Part shown: positions 1 to 5,540 of the stretch, piece by piece
Position numbering within the stretch: the stretch's first letter is position 1
Layout: every line of letters starts with the position of its first letter
Assembly (NCBI GenBank): GCA_007127695.1
Contig: SKYW01000281.1
Span: 1-5,904, forward strand
Direction of reading: 5' to 3'
Length of the DNA: 5,904 nucleotides
Source: Balneolales bacterium
GTDB taxonomy: Bacteria; Bacteroidota; Rhodothermia; Balneolales; Natronogracilivirgulaceae
Notes under the pieces: model-generated
The model's input: only the letters and a program-made list of their open reading frames with translations
The model's database searches: none
Told to the model about the DNA's origin: nothing
Made by a program: the position numbers and the translations under genes

Positions 1-42
1 ACGGCTTTACCTGCTGCAGTTTGGTTTTTATCGGAACGCTTG

Positions 43-1269
43 TCAGAAGCGGTCGAAGTCATCAAACGGAGTTCGTGGTGTTATGGGTAACGGCTTGCTC
101 GGGCGATGCGGACTTTGTCGCTTTTGTTCGTCGTCGGAACGCTTGAACGGCTTTTTATACCGTGTTTTTTCTGGACGGTCCGATTCACCGCTTTTGTAGT
201 AACGCGCATTTGCCGGTTTCCGTTTGAATCTCCGTTTCTTAAACCCACCTTTGCGTTTTGGATCAGGCTTAAAGGTTTTTCTTGATCTTTGCGCCTTTTT
301 GTCCTTCAGGTCAATGATCTCGACTCGCGGACTGATGATCTCTTTTTCCTGCTCAGGGTTGGTGAAGATGGGGCGAAGTTCATAGGCCAGCCATGTTTTC
401 TCAAAAACGTTCCGGGCTTCCTTGAGCAGCAGGAACTGGTTTGAGTACCGGGCAGAAAAATGCCCGATGACAAGCCGCTCGACCTTCGCCGTCTTGGCAA
501 CAATGGCAGCATCCTGGGCACTGGAATGCCCGGTGTCCTCGGCTTTTTCCTTGAGTGGTTCGCCGAAGGTGGCCTCGTGGAAAAGTATGGTGGCATTTTC
601 AGCCAGCCGGATGGCATTCTCACAGAATTCCGTATCGGTGACATAGACAAAGCTCTCACCCGGTCTGGGGTCACCTACTATATCCGCTGAGTGCACAACG
701 GTTCCATCTTCGAGCGTGACATCTTCCCCGTTTTTCAGGGACTTGAACTGTGTGTCATCTATGATGCCGGCTTCCTTGGCTTTTTCAGCATCCACCTTGC
801 CAGGTTTGTCTTTTTCCTGGAACCGGTAGCCAATGCAGAATTTTGTATGTTTCAGTGGCCTTGCTTCCACATAAAACTCCTCTCCTTCCAGAACAACATC
901 GTGGTCGAAGTCACTTTTTATCTCCTTGTATTTGATAGGAAATTCCAGCTCGACTTCAGCTATGCCAAAAACCGTCTCGATCATTTTTTTCAGGCCTTTC
1001 GGCCCTATGATAGTGAGCTCTTTTTCACGTCTTTGAAGCTGCAGCGTACTGAGCAGGCCGAACAGACCGAAGATATGGTCGCCATCAAGGTGTGAAATGA
1101 AAATAGCTTCCACTTTAGAGCGCTTCACGCCAGCCTGAAGCAGCCTCATCTGTACGTTTTCGCCACAATCAAACAGAAAAACCGAACCATCTCTCCATAA
1201 TGCGACGGATGGCAAGTGACGCACAGCAGTTGGGGTTGCTGATGAGACCCCCAAAGGAATGATAATCAT
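43..1269 (-). CDS. rnz: Ribonuclease Z (tRNA 3'-end endonuclease) with a basic C-terminal tail
   Basis: This is a metallo-beta-lactamase-fold endonuclease expected to cleave tRNA precursors 3' of the discriminator base in the cytoplasm. The family landmarks appear in order: FDCGE at 33-37, the zinc motif at 60-65 (read as HLDGDH), H141 before GYR, D212 in the TDT motif, HEATF at 231-235, H248, and GHFSARY at 269-275. Two features depart from the family. The second histidine of HxHxDH is Asp62, and the arm at about 147-205 lacks the PxGP motif, reading GIIDDTQF where many family members have GIPPGP. The catalytic domain ends near residue 305, the usual family length. A Lys/Arg-rich tail follows, with 29 basic residues in 321-390 and repeated FK pairs at 333, 343, 348 and 375. 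The ATG start is supported by a strong GGAGAGG ribosome-binding site 8 nt upstream. Family assignment is secure; full catalytic competence is not. Confidence 0.93.
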   Translation of the reverse strand: MIIIPLGVSSATPTAVRHLPSVALWRDGSVFLFDCGENVQMRLLQAGVKRSKVEAIFISHLDGDHIFGLFGLLSTLQLQRREKELTIIGPKGLKKMIETVFGIAEVELEFPIKYKEIKSDFDHDVVLEGEEFYVEARPLKHTKFCIGYRFQEKDKPGKVDAEKAKEAGIIDDTQFKSLKNGEDVTLEDGTVVHSADIVGDPRPGESFVYVTDTEFCENAIRLAENATILFHEATFGEPLKEKAEDTGHSSAQDAAIVAKTAKVERLVIGHFSARYSNQFLLLKEARNVFEKTWLAYELRPIFTNPEQEKEIISPRVEIIDLKDKKAQRSRKTFKPDPKRKGGFKKRRFKRKPANARYYKSGESDRPEKTRYKKPFKRSDDEQKRQSPHRPSKPLPITPRTPFDDFDRF

Positions 1270-1299
1270 GTTATTGTCCTCTCCATGTTTTTTAAAATT

Positions 1300-1328
1300 G
1301 GGATTTCGCTATCAGACGAAATATTCCC
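1300..1328 (-). other. Stem-loop between the ABC exporter and rnz genes
   Basis: The 80-bp gap contains an inverted repeat. On the minus strand it reads GGG, a three-base bulge (AAT), ATTTCG, an 8-base loop, CGAAAT, CCC, followed by AATTTT. It lies about 30 bp upstream of the rnz start and just before its Shine-Dalgarno sequence. It could be a weak terminator or attenuator, or an mRNA processing or stabilising structure that uncouples rnz expression from the upstream genes. The short T-tract makes a strong intrinsic terminator unlikely. I found no clear TTTG/TAnnTTTG promoter in this gap. Confidence 0.35.
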
Positions 1329-1349
1329 GTTTGTTGACCCTATGTGATT

Positions 1350-3209
1350 TTATATTTGTTCAAGTTCCTTTTCGATCAGCTGCTTGCGGTACATATTGGC
1401 AAAATAACCATCCCTGGCAAGCAGCTCTTCGTGAGTTCCGCTTTCTACAATCCGGCCTTCGTCCAGAACATAAATTTTGTTAACGTGTTTGAGTGATGAT
1501 AAACGATGACAGATAATGAACATTGTTACATCATCCAGATCCTTGTCAAGATGTTGCACAATGGCATCCTCTGTCTTAGTATCAACAGCACTCAGGGAGT
1601 CATCCAGAATCAAAATGGATGGTTTGCGTATGAGTGCCCGCGCAATACTGGTTCGTTGCTTTTGCCCACCCGATAACGTGATACCTCTTTCGCCTAATAT
1701 AGTGTCAAATTTTTTCTCAAATTCCAAAATATTTTCTAATACCTCAGCCTGTTCGGCAGCCTTTCTTATATCGGCCTCAACGGCATTCTCCTTGCCGAAA
1801 GTAATATTTTCTCTTATGGTATCAGAAAACAGGAAGTTATCCTGAGGGACGAGTCCGATGAGTGCCCGCAAGTCATGGAGCGGAAGATCGCGGATATCGA
1901 TTCCATCCAGGAGTATGCGTCCCTGTCGGGGATCGTATATGCGGGGAAGCAACTGTATGAGACTGGTCTTTCCCGAGCCGGTGCGTCCGACAATCCCGAC
2001 CCTGTCCCCCTTTTTGATACGCATATCGATATTTCGAAGTGCCGGTTCTTCAGCTCCGGGATAGGTAAAATGGACATTTTCGAAGACGATATCCCTGCGG
2101 AAAGCAACAGAAGCCGCGCTCTTGTCCTCACCGTCCAATGCGTTGTCTTGTTGCTCAGATTCCGGTCCTGTTATTCTGACACCGCGATCCTGCGGTCCAT
2201 CATCGACCGGGACAGCGAGCAGCTTTTGGATCCGTGAATTGGAGGCAGCCGAGCGCTGGAGCAGATTCAGGGTATAGCCAAGAGAGGCTACCGGCCAGGT
2301 GAGATATGTGACATAGATGATGAATTCGGCAATGTTGCCGATTGTTACGAATCCATTCATGACCATGATGCCGCCCTGCCAGACCACCAGGACAATCGAC
2401 ATTCCAATCAGCAAGAGCAGCATCGGATGGAACAGGGCTTCCACAAGATCGAGTCGCAGTTTTTTGCGCCGGTAGCGTGCGTTCTCACGGCGGAAGCGGT
2501 CCTTTTCGTATTCTTCCCTGTTGAATGCCTTGATTACCCTGATACTTGAGAACACTTCCTGAACCTTGCCGGCCAAAACGGCGTACTGTTGCTGTATCTC
2601 ATTGGACCTGCGGTTGATGTACCGGCTTACCCAATATGCCATAATTGCCAGAAGCGGCAACGGCAGCAATGCCCATAACGTCAGTTTGACATTGACCATC
2701 AGCATGATCGCAATGATGATGGCCGAACGGGAAACCGTATTGATGGTATACATGAATGCCGGACCGAAATACTCGCGTACGCGGACGACATCTTCGGTTG
2801 CACGCGTATAGACATCACCGGAACGGATGTTGTCGTAAAAGGATTTCGACAGCTTCTGCAAATGATCGAATATTTCGTTGCGCAGATCATACTCTATCTT
2901 TCTGGAGGTCACGATGAGCGTCTGCCTTGTGGCAAACAGCAACATGCCATAAAGTATGACAGCACCGACAAGCAGACCTGTGTTCTGTGCAAGAAACCAG
3001 CCGGTCTCGGATGAGAAAAGCGCTGAAATGGCAGTATCGTATGGCTGGTCCGTGCCATCCGAAATGCGCTCGATCTCGTCCATCGTCATCCGGATGAAGA
3101 TGGGGATCCAGATGAGGAAAAAGTTTGACAGGATGAGCAGAGCCGCCCCAAGCGCAAGAGTCCACTTGTACTTAAGGAAGTAGCGGTTGAGTTTCAGCAG
3201 TTCTTTCAC
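1350..3209 (-). CDS. ABC exporter half-transporter (fused membrane and ATPase domains)
   Basis: This is a type IV ABC exporter subunit of the MdlB/BmrC/LmrA-like multidrug or lipid class, expected in the inner membrane as a dimer. Residues 1-325 form the membrane domain, with hydrophobic helices near 17-40, 73-95, 150-176, 177-195, 258-280 and 288-310. A hydrophilic, acidic linker (about 333-372) is rather long. The ATPase domain follows: Walker A GRTGSGKT at 408-415, Q-loop Gln456, signature LSGGQ at 512-516, Walker B ILILD ending at Asp536, D-loop SAVD at 540-543 and H-loop His568. The residue after Walker B is Asp537, not the usual catalytic Glu. The start is GTG: an in-frame TAA lies 9 nt upstream, and the first internal Met (41) would delete the first helix. 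It begins 14 bp after the oxidoreductase gene, suggesting co-transcription. The substrate cannot be told from sequence; general drug or lipid efflux is only a family-level guess. Confidence 0.93.
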   Translation of the reverse strand: MKELLKLNRYFLKYKWTLALGAALLILSNFFLIWIPIFIRMTMDEIERISDGTDQPYDTAISALFSSETGWFLAQNTGLLVGAVILYGMLLFATRQTLIVTSRKIEYDLRNEIFDHLQKLSKSFYDNIRSGDVYTRATEDVVRVREYFGPAFMYTINTVSRSAIIIAIMLMVNVKLTLWALLPLPLLAIMAYWVSRYINRRSNEIQQQYAVLAGKVQEVFSSIRVIKAFNREEYEKDRFRRENARYRRKKLRLDLVEALFHPMLLLLIGMSIVLVVWQGGIMVMNGFVTIGNIAEFIIYVTYLTWPVASLGYTLNLLQRSAASNSRIQKLLAVPVDDGPQDRGVRITGPESEQQDNALDGEDKSAASVAFRRDIVFENVHFTYPGAEEPALRNIDMRIKKGDRVGIVGRTGSGKTSLIQLLPRIYDPRQGRILLDGIDIRDLPLHDLRALIGLVPQDNFLFSDTIRENITFGKENAVEADIRKAAEQAEVLENILEFEKKFDTILGERGITLSGGQKQRTSIARALIRKPSILILDDSLSAVDTKTEDAIVQHLDKDLDDVTMFIICHRLSSLKHVNKIYVLDEGRIVESGTHEELLARDGYFANMYRKQLIEKELEQI

Positions 3210-3212
3210 AGT

Positions 3213-3228
3213 CCTGAATTAATTCAGG
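3213..3228 (-). promoter_or_regulatory. Perfect 16-bp palindrome covering a stop codon and the next gene's ribosome-binding site
   Basis: CCTGAATTAATTCAGG is identical to its own reverse complement. In the minus-strand mRNA it could fold as a 6-bp stem with a TTAA loop. The left arm contains the TGA stop of the oxidoreductase gene. The right arm contains the AGG of the AGGA Shine-Dalgarno sequence just upstream of the exporter's GTG start. Ribosomes finishing the first gene would open such a hairpin, which would couple translation of the second gene to the first. The palindrome is seen directly; the coupling role is inferred. It could also be a protein-binding site. Confidence 0.45.
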
Positions 3229-4261
3229 AGAATTTTTCCACCCAGTGATTTCCAAGTTTCAGACCGGACAGATATGCGGCCTCCATGGAACGGCCATGAA
3301 AGTAGTCTCCGACAAGTGCAATCGGGGCCAGGTCGTCTTCCGACTCCAGAAAAGGCAGGTCCAGACTCTTTTTGGGCAGATGGTATCTCCAAAAATGCGA
3401 TTGAAGCCATTCGGGACGTGCAGCCCAGGAACCCAGGATATTGCCAAGCTCTTTCAGGATTTTCGATTCCAGGCGGGCTGTATCCTCGCTTTCCGCCATT
3501 TCCCTTGCAAACTTGTCGGTTGTATGGACGACAAGATTCATGTCTCCGGAAAAATCCCGCTTGCTGCCCTCATTGCAGATCCACGAGATGACCGGATGAT
3601 CGCAAAGTATGGCCTTCCATTCTGCCGGTATCCTCTCGCCGTATCCTGCCATCAGTGAGATGGTAGAGCTGTAAGAAATGTCGTCGAGCACGGTTATCAT
3701 CTTTCGCAGGTCAAATTCATCCTGGGCCGTTGCTATCAGGCCGTACGCCTGAATGGCTGGTGTAGCGATTATAACAGCATCAGCTTCAAAAACGTTTATC
3801 GAGGCTGAGTTTATCATCCAGGGACTTTTTTTGGTCCTGGATCCACCAATGTTGGTAATTCCCCCCACCTTCTCTTCAAAATAGATATCCAGCCTGCGGC
3901 CAAGATATTTTCCGATGGAATTCATGCCATCTGGTGCCACGTACATCGGCTGCGGGTCACGTCCGGGAAGCTCAGGGAGGATTTGGCCGTCGGTATAGCA
4001 GGATAGGCGGTCGGACCAATGTGTGATCAAACCCTTTTCCTCGAGTTCACCAAGGAAGGTCCGAAAGGCCTCGTCAGTACCCGTCATGTAAGGTGTACCA
4101 TGGTCGATGCGAAAGTCACTGTCAGTGTCAATGCGCCTGGTGGCCATGCGGCCGCCGTATCCTCTGCTTTTTTCAAAAACAATAACATCGTGTCCTGCCG
4201 CGGCGAGCACCCTTCCTGCAACAAGTCCGGACAATCCGGCACCAATGATTCCAATTTTCAT
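3224..4261 (-). CDS. Renalase-like FAD/NAD(P)-dependent oxidoreductase
   Basis: This is a flavoprotein of the amine oxidase/renalase superfamily (345 residues, usual for the group). The N-terminal dinucleotide fold is clear: GAGLSG at 7-12 and the acidic ribose-binding Glu30 in VFEKSRG. GGRMATRR follows at 36-43, then RIDHG at 51-55, matching the DHG motif common in renalase-type proteins. A second FAD-binding motif, VGDYFHGRSMEAAYLSG, lies at 317-333 near the C-terminus. No signal peptide is seen, so it is probably cytoplasmic. Bacterial renalases oxidise off-pathway dihydro-NAD(P) isomers, but the family is broad and the substrate here is unknown. Translation starts at ATG without an evident Shine-Dalgarno sequence; a Bacteroidota-type promoter lies upstream. 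It is the first gene of a leftward unit with the ABC exporter. Divergent to it is the Fur-family repressor gene. Confidence 0.85.
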   Translation of the reverse strand: MKIGIIGAGLSGLVAGRVLAAAGHDVIVFEKSRGYGGRMATRRIDTDSDFRIDHGTPYMTGTDEAFRTFLGELEEKGLITHWSDRLSCYTDGQILPELPGRDPQPMYVAPDGMNSIGKYLGRRLDIYFEEKVGGITNIGGSRTKKSPWMINSASINVFEADAVIIATPAIQAYGLIATAQDEFDLRKMITVLDDISYSSTISLMAGYGERIPAEWKAILCDHPVISWICNEGSKRDFSGDMNLVVHTTDKFAREMAESEDTARLESKILKELGNILGSWAARPEWLQSHFWRYHLPKKSLDLPFLESEDDLAPIALVGDYFHGRSMEAAYLSGLKLGNHWVEKFS

Positions 4262-4311
4262 CAGCTTTTGCTTTTTTTCTATTGAAGTAGTCGCTATTTT
4301 TTATTCCGACA

Positions 4312-4343
4312 CAAAGATAAGCGGTCAAAATACATCCGCCAAA
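4312..4343 (-). promoter_or_regulatory. Bacteroidota-type sigma-A promoter for the oxidoreductase/exporter operon
   Basis: On the minus strand there is TTTG (4343-4340), a 20-bp spacer, then TATCTTTG (4319-4312). This matches the known Bacteroidota -33/-7 consensus, TTTG and TAnnTTTG spaced about 19-21 bp apart. Transcription would begin near 4306, giving a leader of about 45 nt before the ATG. The -33 box overlaps the adjacent 15-bp palindrome by two bases, so a bound regulator would probably block RNA polymerase. Confidence 0.65.
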
Positions 4344-4356
4344 TGATTTAATCATT
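4342..4356. promoter_or_regulatory. 15-bp palindromic putative operator (7-1-7)
   Basis: AATGATT-T-AATCATT is a perfect inverted repeat around one central base. The 7-1-7 geometry and AT-rich composition resemble Fur, PerR and Zur boxes. The arms share AATGAT/ATCATT with the classical Fur box, but here those hexamers are 3 bp apart rather than 1. It overlaps the -33 box of the oxidoreductase promoter, so repression is the obvious guess. The divergent Fur-family protein is a candidate ligand, but its own promoter carries a different palindrome, so another regulator is equally possible. Confidence 0.45.
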
Positions 4357-4432
4357 GCCGGGCGCCTGCTATTCCAAAAAAATAATAATTTTATCCCGAT
4401 CTCTGTCCGCGTCACGCAAGACAAGGATTTTA

Positions 4433-4461
4433 TTGCAACTTTGTTGCATTTTAGGTATTAT
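4433..4461 (+). promoter_or_regulatory. Putative promoter of the Fur-family gene, possibly giving a leaderless mRNA
   Basis: TTGCAA (4433-4438) and TATTAT (4456-4461) are separated by 17 bp, a 4/6 and 5/6 match to the general -35/-10 consensus. An alternative is CAACTTTG (4436-4443), one base from the Bacteroidota TAnnTTTG element, but it has no good -33 partner. With TATTAT as -10, transcription would begin at about 4467-4469, on the ATG itself. An AT-rich tract lies upstream at 4375-4393. Confidence 0.35.
4434..4448. promoter_or_regulatory. 15-bp palindromic putative operator of the Fur-family gene (6-3-6)
   Basis: TGCAAC-TTT-GTTGCA is a perfect inverted repeat centred 26 bp before the start codon. 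It overlaps the putative -35 box. A palindrome at this place, directly before a Fur-family gene, is the classic arrangement for negative autoregulation. Spacing and sequence differ from enterobacterial Fur and Zur boxes, so the metal sensed cannot be read from it. No second copy was spotted upstream of the MerC-like gene or the secreted-protein gene, which fits co-transcription of the first with the repressor. Confidence 0.55.
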
Positions 4462-4466
4462 TCCAA

Positions 4467-4898
4467 ATGGCCCGAAACAAGCAATACCACCAATTTCTTC
4501 GTCAATGCGGACTAAAGGTGACATCCACCAGGTTACTGGTGCTGGATGTGCTGATGTCCACCAGGACTGCCCTGTCACACAGTGACATTCTTGACAAAAC
4601 CCGCGGCAGCCGCCTTGACAAGGTAACGCTTTACCGAACCCTGAACACTTTTATCACGCATGGTATTGCACATAAAGTGGCATCCGAGGATCGCAACTGG
4701 CTGTATGCCCTTCATCCGATTGACCGCAACAATACCGTGCGTGACGACCATGCGCATTTCATTTGTGACCAGTGCGAACGTATCTACTGCCTGCCGGTGC
4801 AAACACGGAACAGCATGCCGGCCCCGGAATCAGAGGAAGGGTTTGTTATCCGGACGCATGAATACCGTTTGCACGGAATTTGTCCGCAATGCCATTGA
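4467..4898 (+). CDS. Fur/Zur-family metal-responsive transcriptional repressor
   Basis: This is a 143-residue member of the ferric uptake regulator family, a dimeric DNA-binding protein that uses a metal as corepressor. The N-terminal winged helix spans about 8-75, with recognition helix DKVTLYRTLNTF at 51-62. The dimerisation and metal domain has DHAHFICDQC at 94-103, and the protein ends in CPQCH (139-143). Cys100, Cys103, Cys138 and Cys141 form the expected structural zinc site. His83, His95, His97 and His131 are candidate ligands of the sensory site. The ATG is the only sensible start, because an in-frame TAG lies five codons upstream. There is no Shine-Dalgarno sequence, and the mRNA may be leaderless. 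A MerC-like membrane protein follows after 64 bp. Zinc sensing (Zur) is favoured from the cysteine pairs and that neighbour, but Fur or PerR roles cannot be excluded. Confidence 0.92.
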   Translation: MARNKQYHQFLRQCGLKVTSTRLLVLDVLMSTRTALSHSDILDKTRGSRLDKVTLYRTLNTFITHGIAHKVASEDRNWLYALHPIDRNNTVRDDHAHFICDQCERIYCLPVQTRNSMPAPESEEGFVIRTHEYRLHGICPQCH

Positions 4899-4962
4899 CG
4901 TATTGGTCCCTGATGAGAAAACCCATTCCCCTATTTCCTGATACCTGATATCTGCCTGTCCA

Positions 4963-5427
4963 GTGACCAATATCTTTTCAAAACTGAGCATTTTTCTGTC
5001 ATCGCTTTGCGTAGTGCATTGCCTTGCGACCCCTTTTGTACTTCTGCTGCTTCCGGCGATGTCCACCCTGTTTTCTGAAACCATTGAAATTGTGCTGGTC
5101 CTGTCGGTGGTTCCACTGAGCATGGCAGGATTTCTCCCGACCTGGTTCCGGCACAAGAACAACCGGTTGCTTGTGCTCTATCTGACCAGCATCACCCTGA
5201 TCCTGTTCAGTCAGTTTGTGCTTCATGTCAGTCATGATCACGCGGAACACGGGATATCCCTGATGAACTGGATACGCACCGGGGTCACCTTCACCGGGGC
5301 CCTGCTTCTTGCATGGGTGGTTTTCCAGAACAATCGTCATACGCACTACTGTACACATCCGCACCATCATCAGGATACGGCACGGCCGGTTCCGGAAACT
5401 CACAGCGAGTCCGATATGGAATCCTGA
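4963..5427 (+). CDS. MerC-like small membrane protein with histidine-rich tail
   Basis: This is a 154-residue polytopic inner-membrane protein of the MerC-domain type found in Bacteroidota, presumably moving or handling a soft metal ion. Four hydrophobic helices are visible, near 8-32, 38-60, 70-88 and 103-121. The first contains LCVVHCLATPF (15-25), with Cys16, His19 and Cys20 as likely metal ligands, the position of the paired cysteines in MerC. Extra metal-binding potential lies in the loop HVSHDHAEH (88-96) and in the C-terminal tail, where 126-136 holds six histidines and Cys130. The start is GTG; a TGA 21 nt upstream in frame leaves no better choice, and no Shine-Dalgarno sequence is seen. 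It follows the Fur-family gene by 64 bp without a clear terminator, so the two are probably one operon. Zinc rather than mercury is the likelier substrate, since no other mer gene is present; this is inference. Confidence 0.82.
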   Translation: MTNIFSKLSIFLSSLCVVHCLATPFVLLLLPAMSTLFSETIEIVLVLSVVPLSMAGFLPTWFRHKNNRLLVLYLTSITLILFSQFVLHVSHDHAEHGISLMNWIRTGVTFTGALLLAWVVFQNNRHTHYCTHPHHHQDTARPVPETHSESDMES

Positions 5428-5540
5428 TGCAGGAAATGCCTTTTTTTTTCACTTGAGGCGGACAAGGTACCGCCAGGATAAGCAGAGGTACGCTCCCCAA
5501 GATAATTTTTGGGAATTCCGACCGTAAGAAGTAGGTTATT
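5428..5540 (+). other. Intergenic region after the MerC-like gene
   Basis: This 113-bp gap begins with GCA-GGAAA-TGC and a run of nine T (5441-5449). The stem is only 3 bp, so it is at best a weak terminator. A second hairpin, GGCGG/CCGCC (5457-5461 and 5470-5474), has no T-run after it. A short CCCAA/TTGGG repeat lies at 5496-5513. AATTTTTG (5504-5511) is one base from TAnnTTTG but has no -33 partner. A purine-rich stretch (5527-5534) may serve as a poor ribosome-binding site for the next gene. No convincing promoter was found. Confidence 0.3.

Noticed and set aside
691..1095. Plus-strand frame of 134 residues inside rnz
   Set aside because: It is entirely antisense to the conserved catalytic domain of RNase Z; no motif and no ribosome-binding context.
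3245..3658. Plus-strand frame of 137 residues opposite the oxidoreductase gene
   Set aside because: Shadow of a well-supported flavoprotein gene, with no family features.
4937..4950. Tandem CCTGATA duplication before the MerC-like gene
   Set aside because: Only two copies of a 7-mer, in a gap with no other signal; probably chance or a small slippage event.
4999..5403. Minus-strand frame of 134 residues opposite the MerC-like gene
   Set aside because: The plus strand encodes four hydrophobic helices and the CxxHC motif; the antisense product has no coherent features.
4963..5427. Mercury resistance (mer) operon
   Set aside because: There is no merA, merT, merP or MerR-type regulator, and the adjacent regulator is Fur-family. 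The MerC resemblance is at domain level only.
5457..5474. GGCGG/CCGCC hairpin as a terminator of the MerC-like gene
   Set aside because: A 5-bp stem with an 8-base loop and no T-run after it on either strand; the T-run at 5441-5449 precedes rather than follows it.
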